Shown: positions 1 to 15,100, counted from the stretch's first letter. The stretch is DNA of 64,000 bases from Salminus brasiliensis (GCF_030463535.1 NC_132878.1:31290261-31354260), one strand, 5' to 3'. The notes: a model not told the origin generated them from the letters alone. Translations and numbers: made by a program.

Positions 1-454
1 TACATGTGCAAATGTGTGCATGAAGGCTGGGTGATCAAGGTCCACACTAGATATACATATGTACATACATATGTAGAGCTGCAGTGTGTTGTGCATGTAA
101 ATAAAGAGTAAAATCTCTGCACAGTTAAATGTTTCAGATGTTGATGTGAAACGCTCTAGAGAACTAAGTCAGAACTGTTGACTGTTTTCTTTCATAAATA
201 TATATCTATATTTATGTTACACTTGCAGATGCCTGGTGTCTTTATAATCAACCATTTCACAACAAACCAGCACTGAATTGTGCAGGACTTTTTGAGAAAA
301 ATCTATGTATTTCTCCTTTAAAATCTATATCAATATACAAATTGAATTAATTTAATTAATTAATAAGTCACAATGTGTTTCCCTGCTGTAGGGACAGCCG
401 TGAGTCTCCTGCTGACTGAACTGTGCTGAATCATCTATCCATCACTGCTGAAAC

Positions 455-456
<2 letters not shown>

Positions 457-547
<91 letters not shown>

Positions 548-660
548 CCTGTCTGTCTGTCTGTCTGTTTGTCTATCCATCTGTCTGTCTGTCTGATTAT
601 CTATCTACCCATCTATTCCTCTACAACTCTATACATCAATCTATCTATCTGTCTATCTAA
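457..660. repeat. CTAT/CTGT tetranucleotide microsatellite
   Basis: This is a near-continuous run of CTAT units passing into CTGT units and then interrupted CTAT. It is simple sequence with no coding content. Confidence 0.95.
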
Positions 661-2984
661 TGAGATTTAGCTTACAGTTTTCTCAGTCACTTTGGTGAAT
701 TTCTCACATCACTATTTACATTTACACAACAGTAAGTGCATTTCTCAAAACAATTAGAACACAAAGTACAACCTAGTTGATAACCTGCAAAAGTGTGTCA
801 CTTGCTCAAAATGGATAATGGATCCTCAAAAGCAAATACACTGTTCCACAATGCTGACCTTCCATCTTTGTCACAGTATTGTCGAAATGGTCCTGCTCGG
901 TTCATGAGATTCCGTTCTGAGGGACTGTGGAGAAGTGGCTTATCACTAGTTACTAATACTAATACTATATTAATAACTCCTAATAACACTATAATAACAC
1001 TAATAACACTCCTCATCAGTGAAAGCTAAGGTTCACCTGAGATAAATTGTTCAATGTTGGGAGACATTTTCAGGAAAAAAATGATAAAGAAATGCTTAAG
1101 ATCTGCTTGACATTCAACATTTTTGCATGTAATGACTCAAACAATGAAATGAGAACTTTTAGTTTCATAGAAAATAACCTTTTAGCATTCATAAGTATAA
1201 TTTATTTTGACTGACTTGACATAAGCAAATGATGACATAAGCAAATGATAATGTTACAAAACAGCAGAGAATTGCATAGAATGTGTCCAAAAGCATTTGC
1301 AATTTGTTGGTAGATCAGAGAAATGCACCAAAGCAATTGAGAAAAAACTGTAATGTGCCACTTCCTCCGGCACAAATCCAGAGATTTAGTGAAAGACTAG
1401 AGACAAGCAACACAAAAGTGTCCCAAGCCTGCTTCTTTCCAGTCCTATCTACAGCTCTTCTACAGAGTAGCCTACCCAAACACACACAAACACACAACAC
1501 ACACATTTAAACCCTTTGGCCTCATATGAGGACATTGCTTTTTGCAAAAACGACTTCCCGTACAAAGACTAGGTTTAGTTTGGTCCCAAATAGCTAGGAG
1601 AAATGAAAAATGCACACCAAGCAAACGGCTGAGTCTCAGGAGGTTATTTATCTGCTGTAATGAGATACCTAAGTGGGCTAGCTGACGATAAAGAGACACC
1701 AGGAGGAAGCTTTTATATGACATAATCACCGCAGCTAATAAACTGCTACAACCTAATCCTAGCTAGCTAAGCTTCTGATATGCTGATATAGCTTCTGATA
1801 CTCAGATATGTCTGAGATGTGATCTGAGTGCTGTTTCATTCTTCTCTTCTCTGCGCCACCTTGGTTTTCCTGCTTTGTCCCATTGCTGTCCATCTTCATA
1901 TGATTCACACTTGGAGCTGGTGGGTTTGTATACTGTAACGGTCGTGGGCTCCTTGTAATATCGTATGTAAACTTTAGACAAAGGTGATGCTAATACTTGT
2001 AATACTGGGCTAATTATTTGGGCTGAGGACTTTGTTAGGCTAATGTGTGGTTTTGGAGGTCTTTGGGCTCCAGAGGCCTTAATGCTGCCTTCAAGCGCGC
2101 CTTGGAAGTTTGTGCTTACGTTCAGTTGGTTTTGGTCAAAGTTTAAGCAAAGTATGAGCAAATGTCTGCAACATTTATATCCAGTTAGAAATATCTGTTA
2201 TCACACTTTTTGGATTAGTGCATAAAAGTCACCAGCTTTCACCAGGATTTCCAAATCTTGTAGAAGGAGGGGACTAACTAATTTACAGCATTGAGCAGGC
2301 ACTCTTGCCTGGTTTATATCGGCTAGGATCCAAAAGATCTCTAAGCTTAGATACTACTACACACAAATACTTCATATTTTTGGAATGGGATGTCATAAAG
2401 GCTCCTGTAGCGTCCCATTACTTTTGTCCAAATCATTTATCACTATATTCTCATGATTATCTCGAACACCTCTGCATATATTACTTCAATTGCTGTTCTG
2501 TTCTGTTGTCTTCTGTCATGTGCTGTTTGCTCAGACTACTCCAGCGTTTTTTAACTTAATCTCTATCTGCTGCATCTGTAATGTACGGTGAGTTACCCCA
2601 GACAATAGCTTAGCAATGCATTTCCCTGTACTGTACCGTAAAACAACAGAATGTAACACTGAATTTCCCTGTTGGCGACTCTGTACAGAAAACAGAGCTG
2701 TATTTGAGGTCAACAGCGTCTTTTTCCACATACAATAGTTCTGTTATAATCAACTGTACATTATAAATTCAGTGAACCAAGATTAGATTCTAATATGTAT
2801 TCTTTTAAGCTTAGACAAATAGTCTGTTTAATTTTTTTTCATAATAGTGGAGGTTCATAATTGCTCTTTTTTGGCATATTTTCTTTTCTGTAGTGTTTCA
2901 TCTGCTCTAACACAATGAAGGGGTTAGAAATTGCGCAAGAGTGTGGGTCTGAAAAACAAATATCATAGAAAGGTAGTACGAACT

Positions 2985-3570
2985 AGGTTGGCCTTGGTTG
3001 CTGGTTGATGTGGTGTTTCTAGGTGATTGCTTGGTGTATTTATGACTGATTGCTGTGGTATCTTTGGTAGGTGGTTGCTATGGTATTCCAGGTGATGGAC
3101 ATGGTATTTTAGATAGTTGCTAAAAGTGTTGACAAGCAGTGGCTTTGGTAAGCTAGGTAATTGGTACAGTGTTGCTTTTTTACAATAGTGCTGTGGGACC
3201 TCAAGTGGTTCTAGGTGGCTACTATGGAGTTCCACGTGGTTGCTGTGGTATGAATAGGTTGTTAAGAGTAAGAGTAAAAATGGTGTCAAGACTCCTAATG
3301 CCACATTGCCTACCTGTGTAATATGATTCAAATGTAAGTCGCTCCAGATAAGAGCATCAGCCAAATGCTCTAAATGGCTGTCATGGTATTTAAGGTTGCT
3401 AGGGATGTTGCAAAGCAGTGGCTTTGGTATCTAAAATAGTGGCTACAGTGCTACTTTGTTGTTATATGGTGACTAACTGGTTACTGTGGTATCCCTGGTG
3501 GTTGCTAGGGGTGGCTAACCAATTGTGGCTTGCTATGGTGTTCCAGGTGGTTGTTAAGGTGTCGCTGTGT
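2985..3570 (-). repeat. Degenerate GGTTGCTATGGT-type minisatellite
   Basis: Imperfect units of about 25-35 bases repeat the theme GTTGCTATGGTATTCCAGGT. The same family is present in the opposite orientation at about 63,245-63,800. The lack of stops in some frames comes from the repeat, not from a gene. Confidence 0.75.
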
Positions 3571-3604
3571 ATCAAAGACAAAAACAACCACATTCACCTT
3601 CACC

Positions 3605-3775
3605 TTTAACCCATTTGTGCAATGAACACACTACACATACACACTAGTGATCACACATATACTGATACTCATGCTCAGGGGGTCAACCGTGGCCGCTTTC
3701 CAAGCCCAGGTATTGAACCTGCAACCCTGGTATTAATAATGCTAAATCTAAACACTGAGCCACCACTGGCCCTGT
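3605..3775 (-). mobile_element. Diverged tRNA-derived SINE copy
   Basis: On the reverse strand, read from about 3,775 leftwards, it has the remains of a tRNA-like head: a degraded A-box, then a B-box-like GGTTCAATACC-type stretch. The tail resembles the better copies at 48,908-49,127 and 49,337-49,534. It is strongly mutated, so family membership is inferred. Confidence 0.5.
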
Positions 3776-4333
3776 GTTATCAATAATTATAATTCTGAAT
3801 ACTGGACTAATATATAAATAATATAATGAGGCCAAAGGGGAATAAATGCTGTGTGTAAATAAGCTGGCTATAGTGTCTAAAGCTACTCTCAGCTGTCAGA
3901 AACCTATGGGTCTATGCTCAGGGCTAAATACAGTGATCCAGTAAACAGTGGTTGGTTGGATCCAGGTTGGTTTTAAAATCATCAGAAATATGGCTTTCAT
4001 GATTGTTCCAACAAGAAGTTCCACTGTCAAAATATTTGTAGGCAGAGATTAAATGTCTGAACAGAGGTGTTTAGTTTAGTCTGCGTTTACAGACAGAATG
4101 GAGCAGTGAAATGTGCAGAGACTCAGCTGAAGTTTCTGCTGGAAGCTCCACCTCCTCCTCCACCTCCTCCTCCTCCCAGTGATCATGTTGCTCCTGAAGC
4201 CTGTGCTGCTCTACATTCTTCACACTCCACCTGAGTGAGCAAGGAGTGAGTGAGGATAGGCCAGCAGCCACACACCGGTGAATAATTTAGTCCTTTTTCT
4301 TTTTAATGCTGGAAACAGCCTGAACACAGCAGC

Positions 4334-4363
4334 ATGGCGCTGCGCATGCGCGGGCCCCGGTGA
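4334..4363 (+). promoter_or_regulatory. Upstream ORF and NRF1-like motif before il20ra
   Basis: An ATG at 4,334 opens a nine-codon frame (MALRMRGPR) that stops at 4,361-4,363. That is eight bases before the main il20ra ATG at 4,372. The same DNA contains TGCGCATGCGCG at 4,341-4,352, which fits the palindromic NRF1 binding consensus. The motif and frame are seen directly. A promoter or translational role is inferred. Confidence 0.5.
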
Positions 4364-4371
4364 GGAGAATA

Positions 4372-7300
4372 ATGGTGATGAGGATGATTTCTGTAGCTTT
4401 ACTGACAGCGCTCTGTCTGTTTCTGCGGACAGCATCAGGTAAGCACAGATGCATGAAGCTTAATGTATCCTCCATGTTTGTTTTATTATATTATACTGTA
4501 GTTATCATATTACACTAGTGTGTTTTAAATAACGTGCTAAATATTTATTAACAGCTTTATTAACCGCGTATTTACGTGGATGACAGGAGCCTGCCTTAAG
4601 TTTTTTTTATGTTGAAAAATTAGTGAAAATTAGTGAAAAAAAAAAAAACTCTCTTTCAACTTCCCACGCGAGCGCGCGCACACACGCACACGCACACGTT
4701 TCACTTCCCATCGCTGTAGCAGCAGCAGTGGACGTGAAGAGCGGTCAAGTCAGCTAGGCTCCCTCACTGAAAACACTCCTCTGTTTACATGCATACAGAC
4801 CTGTGCAGAAGTTTAGGCACCCCTGGTTAAATTACGTGTTATTGGTGTGTGAAAATAAATACACAATGACTTTATTTTCTTATTCACTGAACTTAATGTG
4901 GGTGTTGTTGAATTTGTGTACATTCAGGTAGGTCTAATCCTCTGCAGAGACACACTTCTGCTCATTCTGTGGTTGAGGGGGAAAAACATCAAATGTGGCA
5001 CTATTAAATACGTAGTAAAAGGCACTATTAAATATGTTTTAGTTGTCTTGATTTCTTCACTCATTTAATAACTTAAGTAAACAAACAGAAGCTGTGTCTA
5101 AAATGAGCAGAAATCGTCATATTTAAGCCTGTTTCCTGTAGAACGTCAACAAAACGTCACGTGACGTAAATGCACTCTCAAAAAGTTCATATTTATTAAA
5201 ATGAGTTTATTAAATTGTAAAATAGTGGCATATATTCATATATTCTTGTTAATGTACTGTTGTAATATCAGCTACATTTGTGGTGTGTTTTACCTTATGA
5301 TTATTTGTGTAATACGTGAAACACTCTGTGGCTCGTCTTCCAGTGCAGTTATATGTTGATATGTTGTCTGTTTCCATGGTTCATGGTTTCCTTCGTTTTC
5401 AGAGTGTATGTGCAAGTGGTGTGTGTGTGTGTGTGTTTGTTGCTCTTATGAAAGCACAGGAAACCAAGGTGAGCTCACCTGTCAGACGGGGTATTGTGTG
5501 GGCTGAGTGAAATCTGTGGTAGTTTATTGCGCACAAATGTGTGTGTGTGTGGTTGAGCTCTAGAAAAAACACTTTCTTTACATTACCTGCCATTGCACAG
5601 ACATTAGGGCATATCCTGTGTATATATATATATATACACACATACAGATTTATATCTACAACAAAATATCTCATATGTTTTAGATATATGTAAGCATCTA
5701 CAGTACTGTGCAGATGTTTTTGCTGGTAAAAACTCCAGATCACATCAGAACAGATGCAGGTAAACAGAAATACAGGGGAAATCTCATTTAGAAGAGAGTA
5801 GTTGGGGTTTTGAGAGCTATCTGTTCAATGACATCACCCCGCATACCTGATTTAACACCATCAAGCACTGATTCACCAAACCAGGTGTTGGGCGAGGACT
5901 GTAAATAAGCCTATGTTAATGATACTGCATACTTTTCACGAGTTATTTAACTCTGGCTTTCATTTTTGTTTTAATGAACACAGCGACGTAGAAAACTGTT
6001 TGTATGAATGTTATTAGTATTTATTCTGAGTACAGAGTAAATAAAAACTCTTACCAAGACACTTACCAATACGGAAGGTGCTGTGATAATGATATATCCC
6101 ATATGTATTATAAATGTAAATATCAATATGTAATAATAGCATGTCCCATATGTATTGTATGTATGTGTAAAGTTCAAATTTCAAAAAAGTTTAAAGTTCA
6201 AAAAAGTTCATTTTTTCTTGAGTGTATTATTATTGTTTTGTCCAATTTTAGAGTGAAAAAGGAAATAAACATAAATATAACCTGACTAAAGTTTGGACAC
6301 CATAAAAGATGAGCTCTTGTCAGTGTTGCCAAGTTCTTAGATGTTAAATAGCTTGTGAGGGCTATGCTCACAATCATAGTTATGAAACAGGTGATATCAG
6401 TTTTAAATTTTGTACTTGCCTTCATTCTATTATTCATGTTATGTTGCACTGGTTTTAATTGCTTGTATGTGAATGAGAGCTATTTTCCTTCTCCTTCTTC
6501 TTCTTTTTGTATTAAATAATAAAGTTGGGTCTTATTTTGTTCTCAGCTGAAGGACCTGTTATTGCTGCGCCTCAGAATGTTCGTTTTCACTCTGTGAATC
6601 TGAGGAACACCCTACACTGGAGCCCAGGAGAAGACACCACCCCCGACACCACTTACACCGTGGAGTATGCAATGTGAGTCTGCTGAAGGCAAAGAAAGAG
6701 TGACATGCTCCACATTGTGCAACATATTGTGTTTTGCCAAACAGTTTTGTTTTTGTCATTGTAAAAGAAGTCCTTGAGCTGGAATGGTGGATGCAGGATC
6801 CTCTTTAACAGTGTAATTCAGCAGTTTTAACACTTATCAAGTCACTTTATTGGAATGAGTCAATGTGGCATGAGTCAGAAAATGCTAAGGTATGGCAGTA
6901 AAAACCATTGTAATTACATCACAGTGAAGCTTGATCTAAATCTTGCAGATTTCTACACTGTAAAAAGACAAAACCTAAAAAAATGTCATGTTCTGTTTTA
7001 AATATTTAAAATCATAGACTTAAATATAGTGTAAAGTCCACTGTATAGTTGTGTTATGTAGTGAAATGAAGTGCATTTATAGTTGTGTAATATAGTGTAA
7101 TGAAGATCACTGTAAAGTTCTAATAAAGTGCAATAAAGATCACTGTAAAGTTGTTATATAGTGCAATGAAGCTCACTGTAAAGTTGTAATATAGTGCAAT
7201 GAAGATCACTATAAAGTTGTTATGTAGTGTAATGAAGTTTAGTGTATACTTGTGTTATACAGTGTAATTAAGTGCATTATTACTTGTGTTATATAGTGAA

Positions 7301-9078
7301 GTGAAGTTCATTCATAGGTGTGTTGTATAGTGTAATGAAGTGCATTTATAGTTATATAGTGTAATGAAGTTCACTGTAAAGTTGTTATATAGTGTAATAA
7401 AGTTCACTGTATAGTTGTGTTATACAGTGTAATTAAGGGCATTTATAGGTGTGTAATATAGTGTAATGAAGTGCATTTATAGTTGTGTTATATAGTGTAA
7501 TGATGTTCACTGTATAGTTGTGTTATACAGTGTAATGAAGTACATTTATAGTTGTATTATATAGTGTAACTAGATGGATGGATGGATGGATGATAGATAA
7601 ATACTTGAGAAAATAGACAGAATGTAATAATGAGTAGATGGATTGATGAATGGTCAGAGGCTTAATGGATGCATGGTTATATAGATTAGCTGTTGAATGG
7701 ATGAATAAATATACAGATGAATAGATGGATGGTTAAAAACAAGGATACATGGATTATTATTTGAATAGATATATATGCTATTACCTAAATACACATATTA
7801 ATGGATACAATAATTGATTGATGGTTAAATATATCAATGATGTATAAACAAATGGATGGAAAGATGGGTAGATGACCAGATGGATGGACAAACATTGCTG
7901 ATAGAAGCCATAGTGATTATCATTCATCTGATAATTGAGACATTGCAAACACTGCGGCACTGTTTGGAGAAGTGACTTTGGTGGTTCCTCTGCTTATTAA
8001 GATGTTTTATTGTGTATTTGTTTAGATCTCATTAGTTAGATAATGGGTCACTGATTTTTTTTAAATATCAAGCCTTGACTGAAAATCATTGCAAATAAAG
8101 ACACTAAGCTTCTAAATTAAGTCAGAATGAGAATGAACACTGAGAACAGTACTCATGTAAAATAAGACCATTTGTTTTTTGGCCTTTGTTTAAGACTGTG
8201 TGTAAGACTGTATTTTCATAGTTTCCTGGTATGGTTGGGATTTATTTGACTTAAGGTCATTTTCCATAGTTGAACAGTGTTTTGTAAGGCCACGTATCTG
8301 TGTGTGCTAACAACATAAAACATAAATACCAGCCAGTATCTCACAACTCTGTACTTTGATCCACAATAAGCAGGAGATTTACTGCAGGCAATCTGACACG
8401 CACTGTCCATAAATTCAGCACTGCTCAATTAAGCCTTCCCAAAGTGCTTACACTAAAATGCTATAGAAAGAAAAGAGCTATTGTTCCTTTTTCACTCAGC
8501 AAGTTCACTGTAAAATTGTTATATAGTAAAGGTGCCCAAATTTGTCACTGTACTATGTACAGTGAAATGTGTCCTCCGCATTTGACCCATCTGTGGTAGT
8601 GAACACACACTCACACTATCGAACTAGGGGCAGTGAGCGCACACACACCCAGAGCGGTGGGCAGCCAACTCCAGCGTCCGCATCCACATAATCGACATAA
8701 AGGGTCGTATGTTGTGTGTATGTGACTTGGTTTGGAATTGCAAATTCACCAGATATTCTTATATATTTCTTATATATAGTCAAGTGCTTCAAGAAAGATA
8801 TTACATATTAGGAATTACTGCAATCAAAAACCTAGAATTTAAATAGTAACTTATGGTTCATATGCACAGACTTGCAGAGCGCTGGTGGACTAAACAAATC
8901 AAAACCTAACAGGCAAACTACTGCTCCATCTCGGCTGTTGTAGGAAGTTTGTGTATTTAGAAAAGACGTTGCTTCTCTAATCTTTGAATTTGAATTTGAA
9001 CATCCTAAATGAACGTTGTCTTTAATGAAGTAAAAAGTTATTGGACATACTCATATGTACACGAGTTTCCTGTGAATG

Positions 9079-9123
<45 letters not shown>

Positions 9124-12100
9124 AAAGAATAAAGCATCTATAAAATGTGTGTGTGTGCGTGTGTGTGCAGATATGGAGATACTCTGGGAGGCACTGAACA
9201 GGTGGCCTGGAGAACAGTGGAGAAGTGCCGGGGCATCTCAGACACAGAGTGCAACCTGACAGAGCAGACTGACGATATGTATGATAATTATTACGCCCGA
9301 GTGAGAGCCAGTGGTCTACGTGGTCACTCACACTGGGTGGAGACGGAGAGGCGCTTCAGACCCCTGTCTGACAGTAAGTTCATGAATGGATGGATAAATA
9401 GATAAATTAATGAATTAGTGGATGGGTGAATGAATGTATGGATAAATAGATAAATAAATGAATGGATAAATGATTGTATGAGTGGACGGTTAAATGAACA
9501 CATGAATGATGGGTAAATGAATGTATGAGAGATGGGTAAATTAATGTATAAATGGATGAATGGATAGGTAAATGGATGTATAAATGAATGTATGAATAAA
9601 TGGATAAATGAATGTATGGGTAAATGAATGGATGGATGGATGGGTAAACGAATGGATGGATGGATGGGTAAACGAATGGATGGATGAATAAATTAATGGG
9701 CGATGGATGGAAAAATTAATTGATGGATAAATTAATGGACGGATGGATGGATAAATTAATGGATGGATTAATGGATAAATATATGTATAGATGGCTGGAT
9801 GAATAGATGGCCGGCCCTGGAAACTGGGGATATATATAATAGATATACTATTACAGAATAGATATACTATTACCTAAATACACATATTAATGGATACAAT
9901 AATTGAATTGATTGATAGTTAAATATATCAATGATGTATAAACAAATGGATGGAAAGATGGTTAGATGACCAGATGGATGGACAAACATTGCTGATAGAA
10001 GCCATAGTGATTATCATTTATCTGATAATTGAGACACTGCAGCACTGTTTGGAGAAGTGACTTTGGTGGTTCCTCTGCTCATTAAGATGTTTTATTGTGT
10101 ATTTGTTTAGATCTCATTAGTTAGATAATGTGTCACAAATTTTTTTTATATATTAACCTTTGACTGAAAATCATTGCAAATGAAGACACTTAGCTTCTAA
10201 ATTAAGTCAGAATGAGAATGAACACTGAGAACATGAACAGTAATCATGTAAAAAAAGACCATTTGTTTTTTGTTTCTGTCTTTAGAAGGGATTTGTGGGA
10301 TGGCCTTTGTTTAAGACTGTGTGTAAGACTGTATTTTCATAGTTTCCTGGTATGGTAGGAATTTATTTGACTGCTAACGACATAAAACATAAATACCAGC
10401 CACTATCTCACAACTCTGTACTTTGATCCCCAATAAGCAGGAGATTAACTGCAGGCAATCTGATACTCACTATCCATAAATTCAGCACTGCTCAATTAAG
10501 CCTTCCCAGTGTGGAGAGAGAGCAAGCCATTTACTCGGAAAGAGAGGCCAGGTGTACTCTCTCTGCCTCAGGCTGCTGATGGCAGGCAGTATGACCTGGG
10601 ATTCAAATCATGAAATATCAGGTCATGACCAATGCAATTGCAGTGCCTTATTTTGCCAGACCACTCAAAGTCTATGCTGTGTTTTTTATTTTTTTATGTA
10701 TGTGGTTTTTATTGTCATTTCAGCTCTGTACAAGTACAAATTAAAATGAAATTAAATTTTTTCCAGAACAAGGGCGCCACATGAAACAAAACAATAACAA
10801 AAAACAATACAGTACAGACAAAAACAATACAGTACAGGACAGACTGCAGAAAGTGCAACGTGCAAGACAGTACAATAAATTCAATAAATATGACTCCATT
10901 CTGAGTAGAGGTAATAAGTATAAGGTGCATAGATATTTAACAGGTAGGTATTTGTAATAAGGTGCATAGAAGGTGCATAGAAATTTAATATGTTGTGACA
11001 TTATATGCAGACAGCATACAATGCACATGAAACACAACACTGTAAAAGTAAAGTGTGGAATGTATAAATAAGATAAATTGGATAAATAGGATGCAGACAG
11101 GTTAAAATGCTATAGGTAGTGGGCTATAGTTCAGTCTCTGTTGTTTAAAAGTCTGACTGCTTGTGGGTAAGAAGAGAAATAAATATTAATTTATTAGATA
11201 TCACTTTTAATTTTAGTTAAAAAAAGAAATGTTAATGTTATATTCCTGTTTAATTATGATCCAGTGTCGACCAGAGGAGGACTGGTTCCCCTTTTGAGTC
11301 TTGATTCCTCTCAAGGTTTCTTCCTCTCGACCCAAGGGCACTCACTTGCCACTGTTGCCACTAGCTTGCTCAAAAGAGGCTCAGACCCGGATCTCGGAAA
11401 AAGCGCCATATAAATAAAACTGAACTGAATTCAATTGAAATGACACCAAACCAAAAAAAGCCCTGTATTGGGGTCTGGCAGGATCATTGCTATACAAAAA
11501 CATTAGCTATTTTAACATGAAACTTTTATCATGAAACTTTTATCATGAACTCATTATCATGGAATGAAAATAACATAAAATTAGAGGCCAGTCTAAAATC
11601 CCAACATCAGTGCTGTACTAGCTCCTAATAATCCATAGTGTTTGGACACCGATGATTGCCCCTACCCCTTGCCCGCTGTTTATTACCAATGTTAGCCCCC
11701 ATAAAAAAATAATAAAATCATTCACAATCTCCTTTATCAACTGTGTTCTCTGTTCCACTGTTGTTGTCTCCACCAGCGATCATCGGTCCTCCAAGAGTAA
11801 AAGTCACCCTGGTGGAGAACTACATGCACATAGAGCTCAAAGGTCCATTCCAATGGAAGAGCAGCAGGATGAAGAGGGGTCGCTCTCTCTGGAGGATATT
11901 CCCCTATATGGTCTACAACATCTCTGTGTACTACAACAGGAGCAAACACATGGTGAGTGTTTTACAGATCCATATAATCTGCCTTCCCGTGCATTCCCAT
12001 AAATGCAGTCCAGGAACATCAACATCTGCCTGAGTAATATAATGTAAGTTCTTTAGAGTACCTAGCCAATGTACATAACCATTATGTTGGACACTGTGGC

Positions 12101-15100
12101 TATTGTTTGCTGGATGTGTGTGTGTGGAACTTCTACACTGTGCTTCTTAATGTTGCTATTTTTAATGGATATGGAAACATTCTGTTCTACCTCTTAGAAT
12201 CTTAATTTATCTTCATTCCTGTAGGAATTTTTTTTTTATTATTATTTACTCATTTGTTTTGTCTATTTATTGTCTATTAATTATTTTATTTGTATTAGAA
12301 TTGCAGTATCAATAATATGATAAAAAATGTATATCAAATATAAAAAAAATTGGGCATCCTGATGATGCAGTTCCTTTTTTGTAGGTGCTTTTTTATTAAG
12401 AGTATTTGATTTTGAGATCATGATTAGTTCTGTTTTTAATAATAAAATAAGCACGTAAGATTGTTACGTAAGACACCTGCAAAGGCGGTTTCTTAAAATG
12501 GATTAAGCATAGTCTTGAACTAAATGCATGACAGATAGTTTTTCGTTTTTAACGTAGGGTTACTTTGGTACTTTTTGAGATCAGGAGGCGATCCAGTCTG
12601 TTGATGTCCCACTCACGTATTCTTTCTTTTTTTCATATTTTATCAGCAGCACTTCCTCCTGGAAAACGACTCTCGGAAACTGGGGCCTTTGGATTACGAA
12701 TCAGAGCACTGCGTGCAAGCTGAGGCCTACTCACGCTCTCTCCCTCTAAGCAGCATCCAGTCTGACTGGATCTGCATCACCGTTCCATCAGGTAACATGA
12801 GAAAAATAGTGACAGCACAACAGCCACTACAGCCAGCCGTTCACAACAGCCGGAGCACTACTTACTTCCAGCTTTATTTGCTCCAGCTCAGTGATTTTCT
12901 CTGCCTACGTAGTTTAGTGGGACTGTGTCGCCAAACACACAATACCACACTACACAGTGTTTCAGAACTAGCTACCATTAGAATCACATTCCTTACTGTG
13001 TGTGGCCTCAGGAAAGTAAGGACATGTGTGTATTTTGTATTAAACAATTTGTATTAAACAGATGAACTGTCCTGAAATCTGGGTATACTGCAGTTCTCTC
13101 AGCACTCTCACAGTTACAATGTCTTGTAGTTTGTTTATTTGGATTATTAATGGCTTAAAACACCAGGCCTCAGGGACTGCAGCACTTCTACCATTTTGGG
13201 TAAATTTACTGAATCCGGATAACTAAATGAACAGACACAGTAAACATTTAAAGAACAAAGACAACGATAAGAATCAAGGCATCACCGCATTTTGGCCTGT
13301 AATGTAAACCTGACATTTCCTGTAGCTCACATACTCTGGAATGTTATTGTGTCACCATCCTTTCACTTTGCCACTTGTAAAGTGACAGGACAGGTTTGAG
13401 TGCAAAGGACTCCTAAGCTGCACCTCATCTTCCTGTGAATCATTACATAGGGGCTTTCCCCACAGGACTGTGCTTCCTCATGAACAAATTTACCCTTCCA
13501 AGGACTGTGTGTGTTGCTGCTTCGCCCACTTCCCTCTAGACTTGATTCTTTCTTTCTCTTTGCCTTTTCAAACAAGCCTTATCGCAATGACCTCACTTTT
13601 TAAAAAAAATATATATATAATTTTAAAAAGCTTACACACACCACCGCATTTTTAATTTTATTTAAATTCCTTTAGTCTTAGTCCTTTAGTCTTCCCAGTC
13701 AGGCAGTAGTTTCACAGAGCATGCTGGAAGGCTAGCCAGAAGGTTGCAATGGGCCTGGATTACAAAGAGCTGGGCTAGAAGTTGGGCTACACACTCCATA
13801 ATCAAACCACAACCGTGTGGTCTGTGAAGGTCAACTGGTCATTAATCACGGCCTTGTCCCACCATTGCCTAGCAGGTTTTCCAGATTATATGGATGCTGT
13901 CGTCTTGAAGTATAACAAAATAATCTGATGACAAGAAGCTCCTGCCTGAGAGCAAGTCTTTGAAAAACTTCATCCGGAATCTGTCCCCTACTTTTTTCTG
14001 AAGACTTTTTGCTAGATTTTAGAACCTTACTCTGAAGATCTGATTACAATTAGTTACATCAGCACATTAGTGAGGTCAAGTACTGATGTTGACTGATCAG
14101 TTATTATATGAGTGAACGACTGGCCCTAGAGAGGCGTACAATGAAAGGAGGAGGGGGCCAAGCAGTGATCCCTGGGGTACACCAGTTGTTACCTGAGCAG
14201 ACACGTGCTATTTCCAGTACTTTAATTTATCTCTTATTCATGATCACTGCCAACTGTGCCAATTGTTTTATATTGTGTTTCCCCTTTTTCAGATCCGTTT
14301 ACAGCTCAGATGATGGTGCTAATTTTTGGAGGAGTCATCCCCACTGCCATTTGTCTCTTTCTTTTGGCTGCGGTTGGAGGCTTTGCGTATTACTACATCT
14401 GTGATCACCGGCAGAAGCTTCCCACGAGCACGGTAAGCTTAAACAAACATTAACACACCTGTTAGAGCCACATGTAAACTGGATTATGCCAGAGAGCAAA
14501 TCGGATCAGTTTTTGGCTTTGAATTCTCAAAAGCCCCAGTGGAGGTGCTCTGTGAAGTTTGGTGAAGGACCAGGGTAGTTACTGCCCTCAAGGTGACATG
14601 AAGTGTGTATTTCCAACCATGGATTTGCAGTCCTATATAGCTCATTTCCAACTCTAATCTAACAAACAGTACAGTAGAATTTCGATGCTACTGAAACTAA
14701 ACTTCTACTAAACTTTAAAAGGGTTTTAGATCATGACGGCTATCTCTAATGCAGGCACCTGCATTATAACCCCACAACTTTTCCATTATCTAATTTTCTC
14801 TGTCCTGCAGTCCCATCAGATCGCATTATTCTTATTTTTGCTGATGACTCCTTTCTGATTGCAGGACATGGTTCATGTGGAAGAGACCCACAAGACATTC
14901 CAGCCAGAGAAACCTCTAATCATCAACTTAAACCTGTTTTCTACCAACCTTAGTACTGGGGATTCAAAGCTGAGGCCTCTGGGCACTCTTTACCATGGTG
15001 ACAATGAAAATGAGCGCCTACTGCCCATTCTGGCCCTGCCGTCTGGAAGTAGAGGTAAACCTGAGCACCCTCCCCCACAAGGAGAGGTTATACCTTCTTA

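Larger units (their letters stand above)
1..4330. other. Intergenic region upstream of il20ra, no gene seen
   Basis: No exon-like coding with family similarity was found here. It holds a CTAT/CTGT microsatellite (about 457-660), a degenerate minisatellite (about 2,985-3,570), a short piece of a widespread teleost repeat (about 3,335-3,375) and an old SINE copy (about 3,605-3,775). The short open frames are low-complexity or isolated and were not called as genes. The last 200 bases contain a CCTCCTCC tract and become GC-rich towards the il20ra start. Confidence 0.7.

Noticed and set aside
2963-3364. 133-codon minus-strand frame rich in His, Asn and Leu
   Set aside because: It is the degenerate GGTTGCTATGGT minisatellite read in one frame.
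12689-13057. 122-codon plus-strand frame
   Set aside because: It is in a different frame from il20ra exon 5 over the shared part and runs on into intron past the donor at 12,792.
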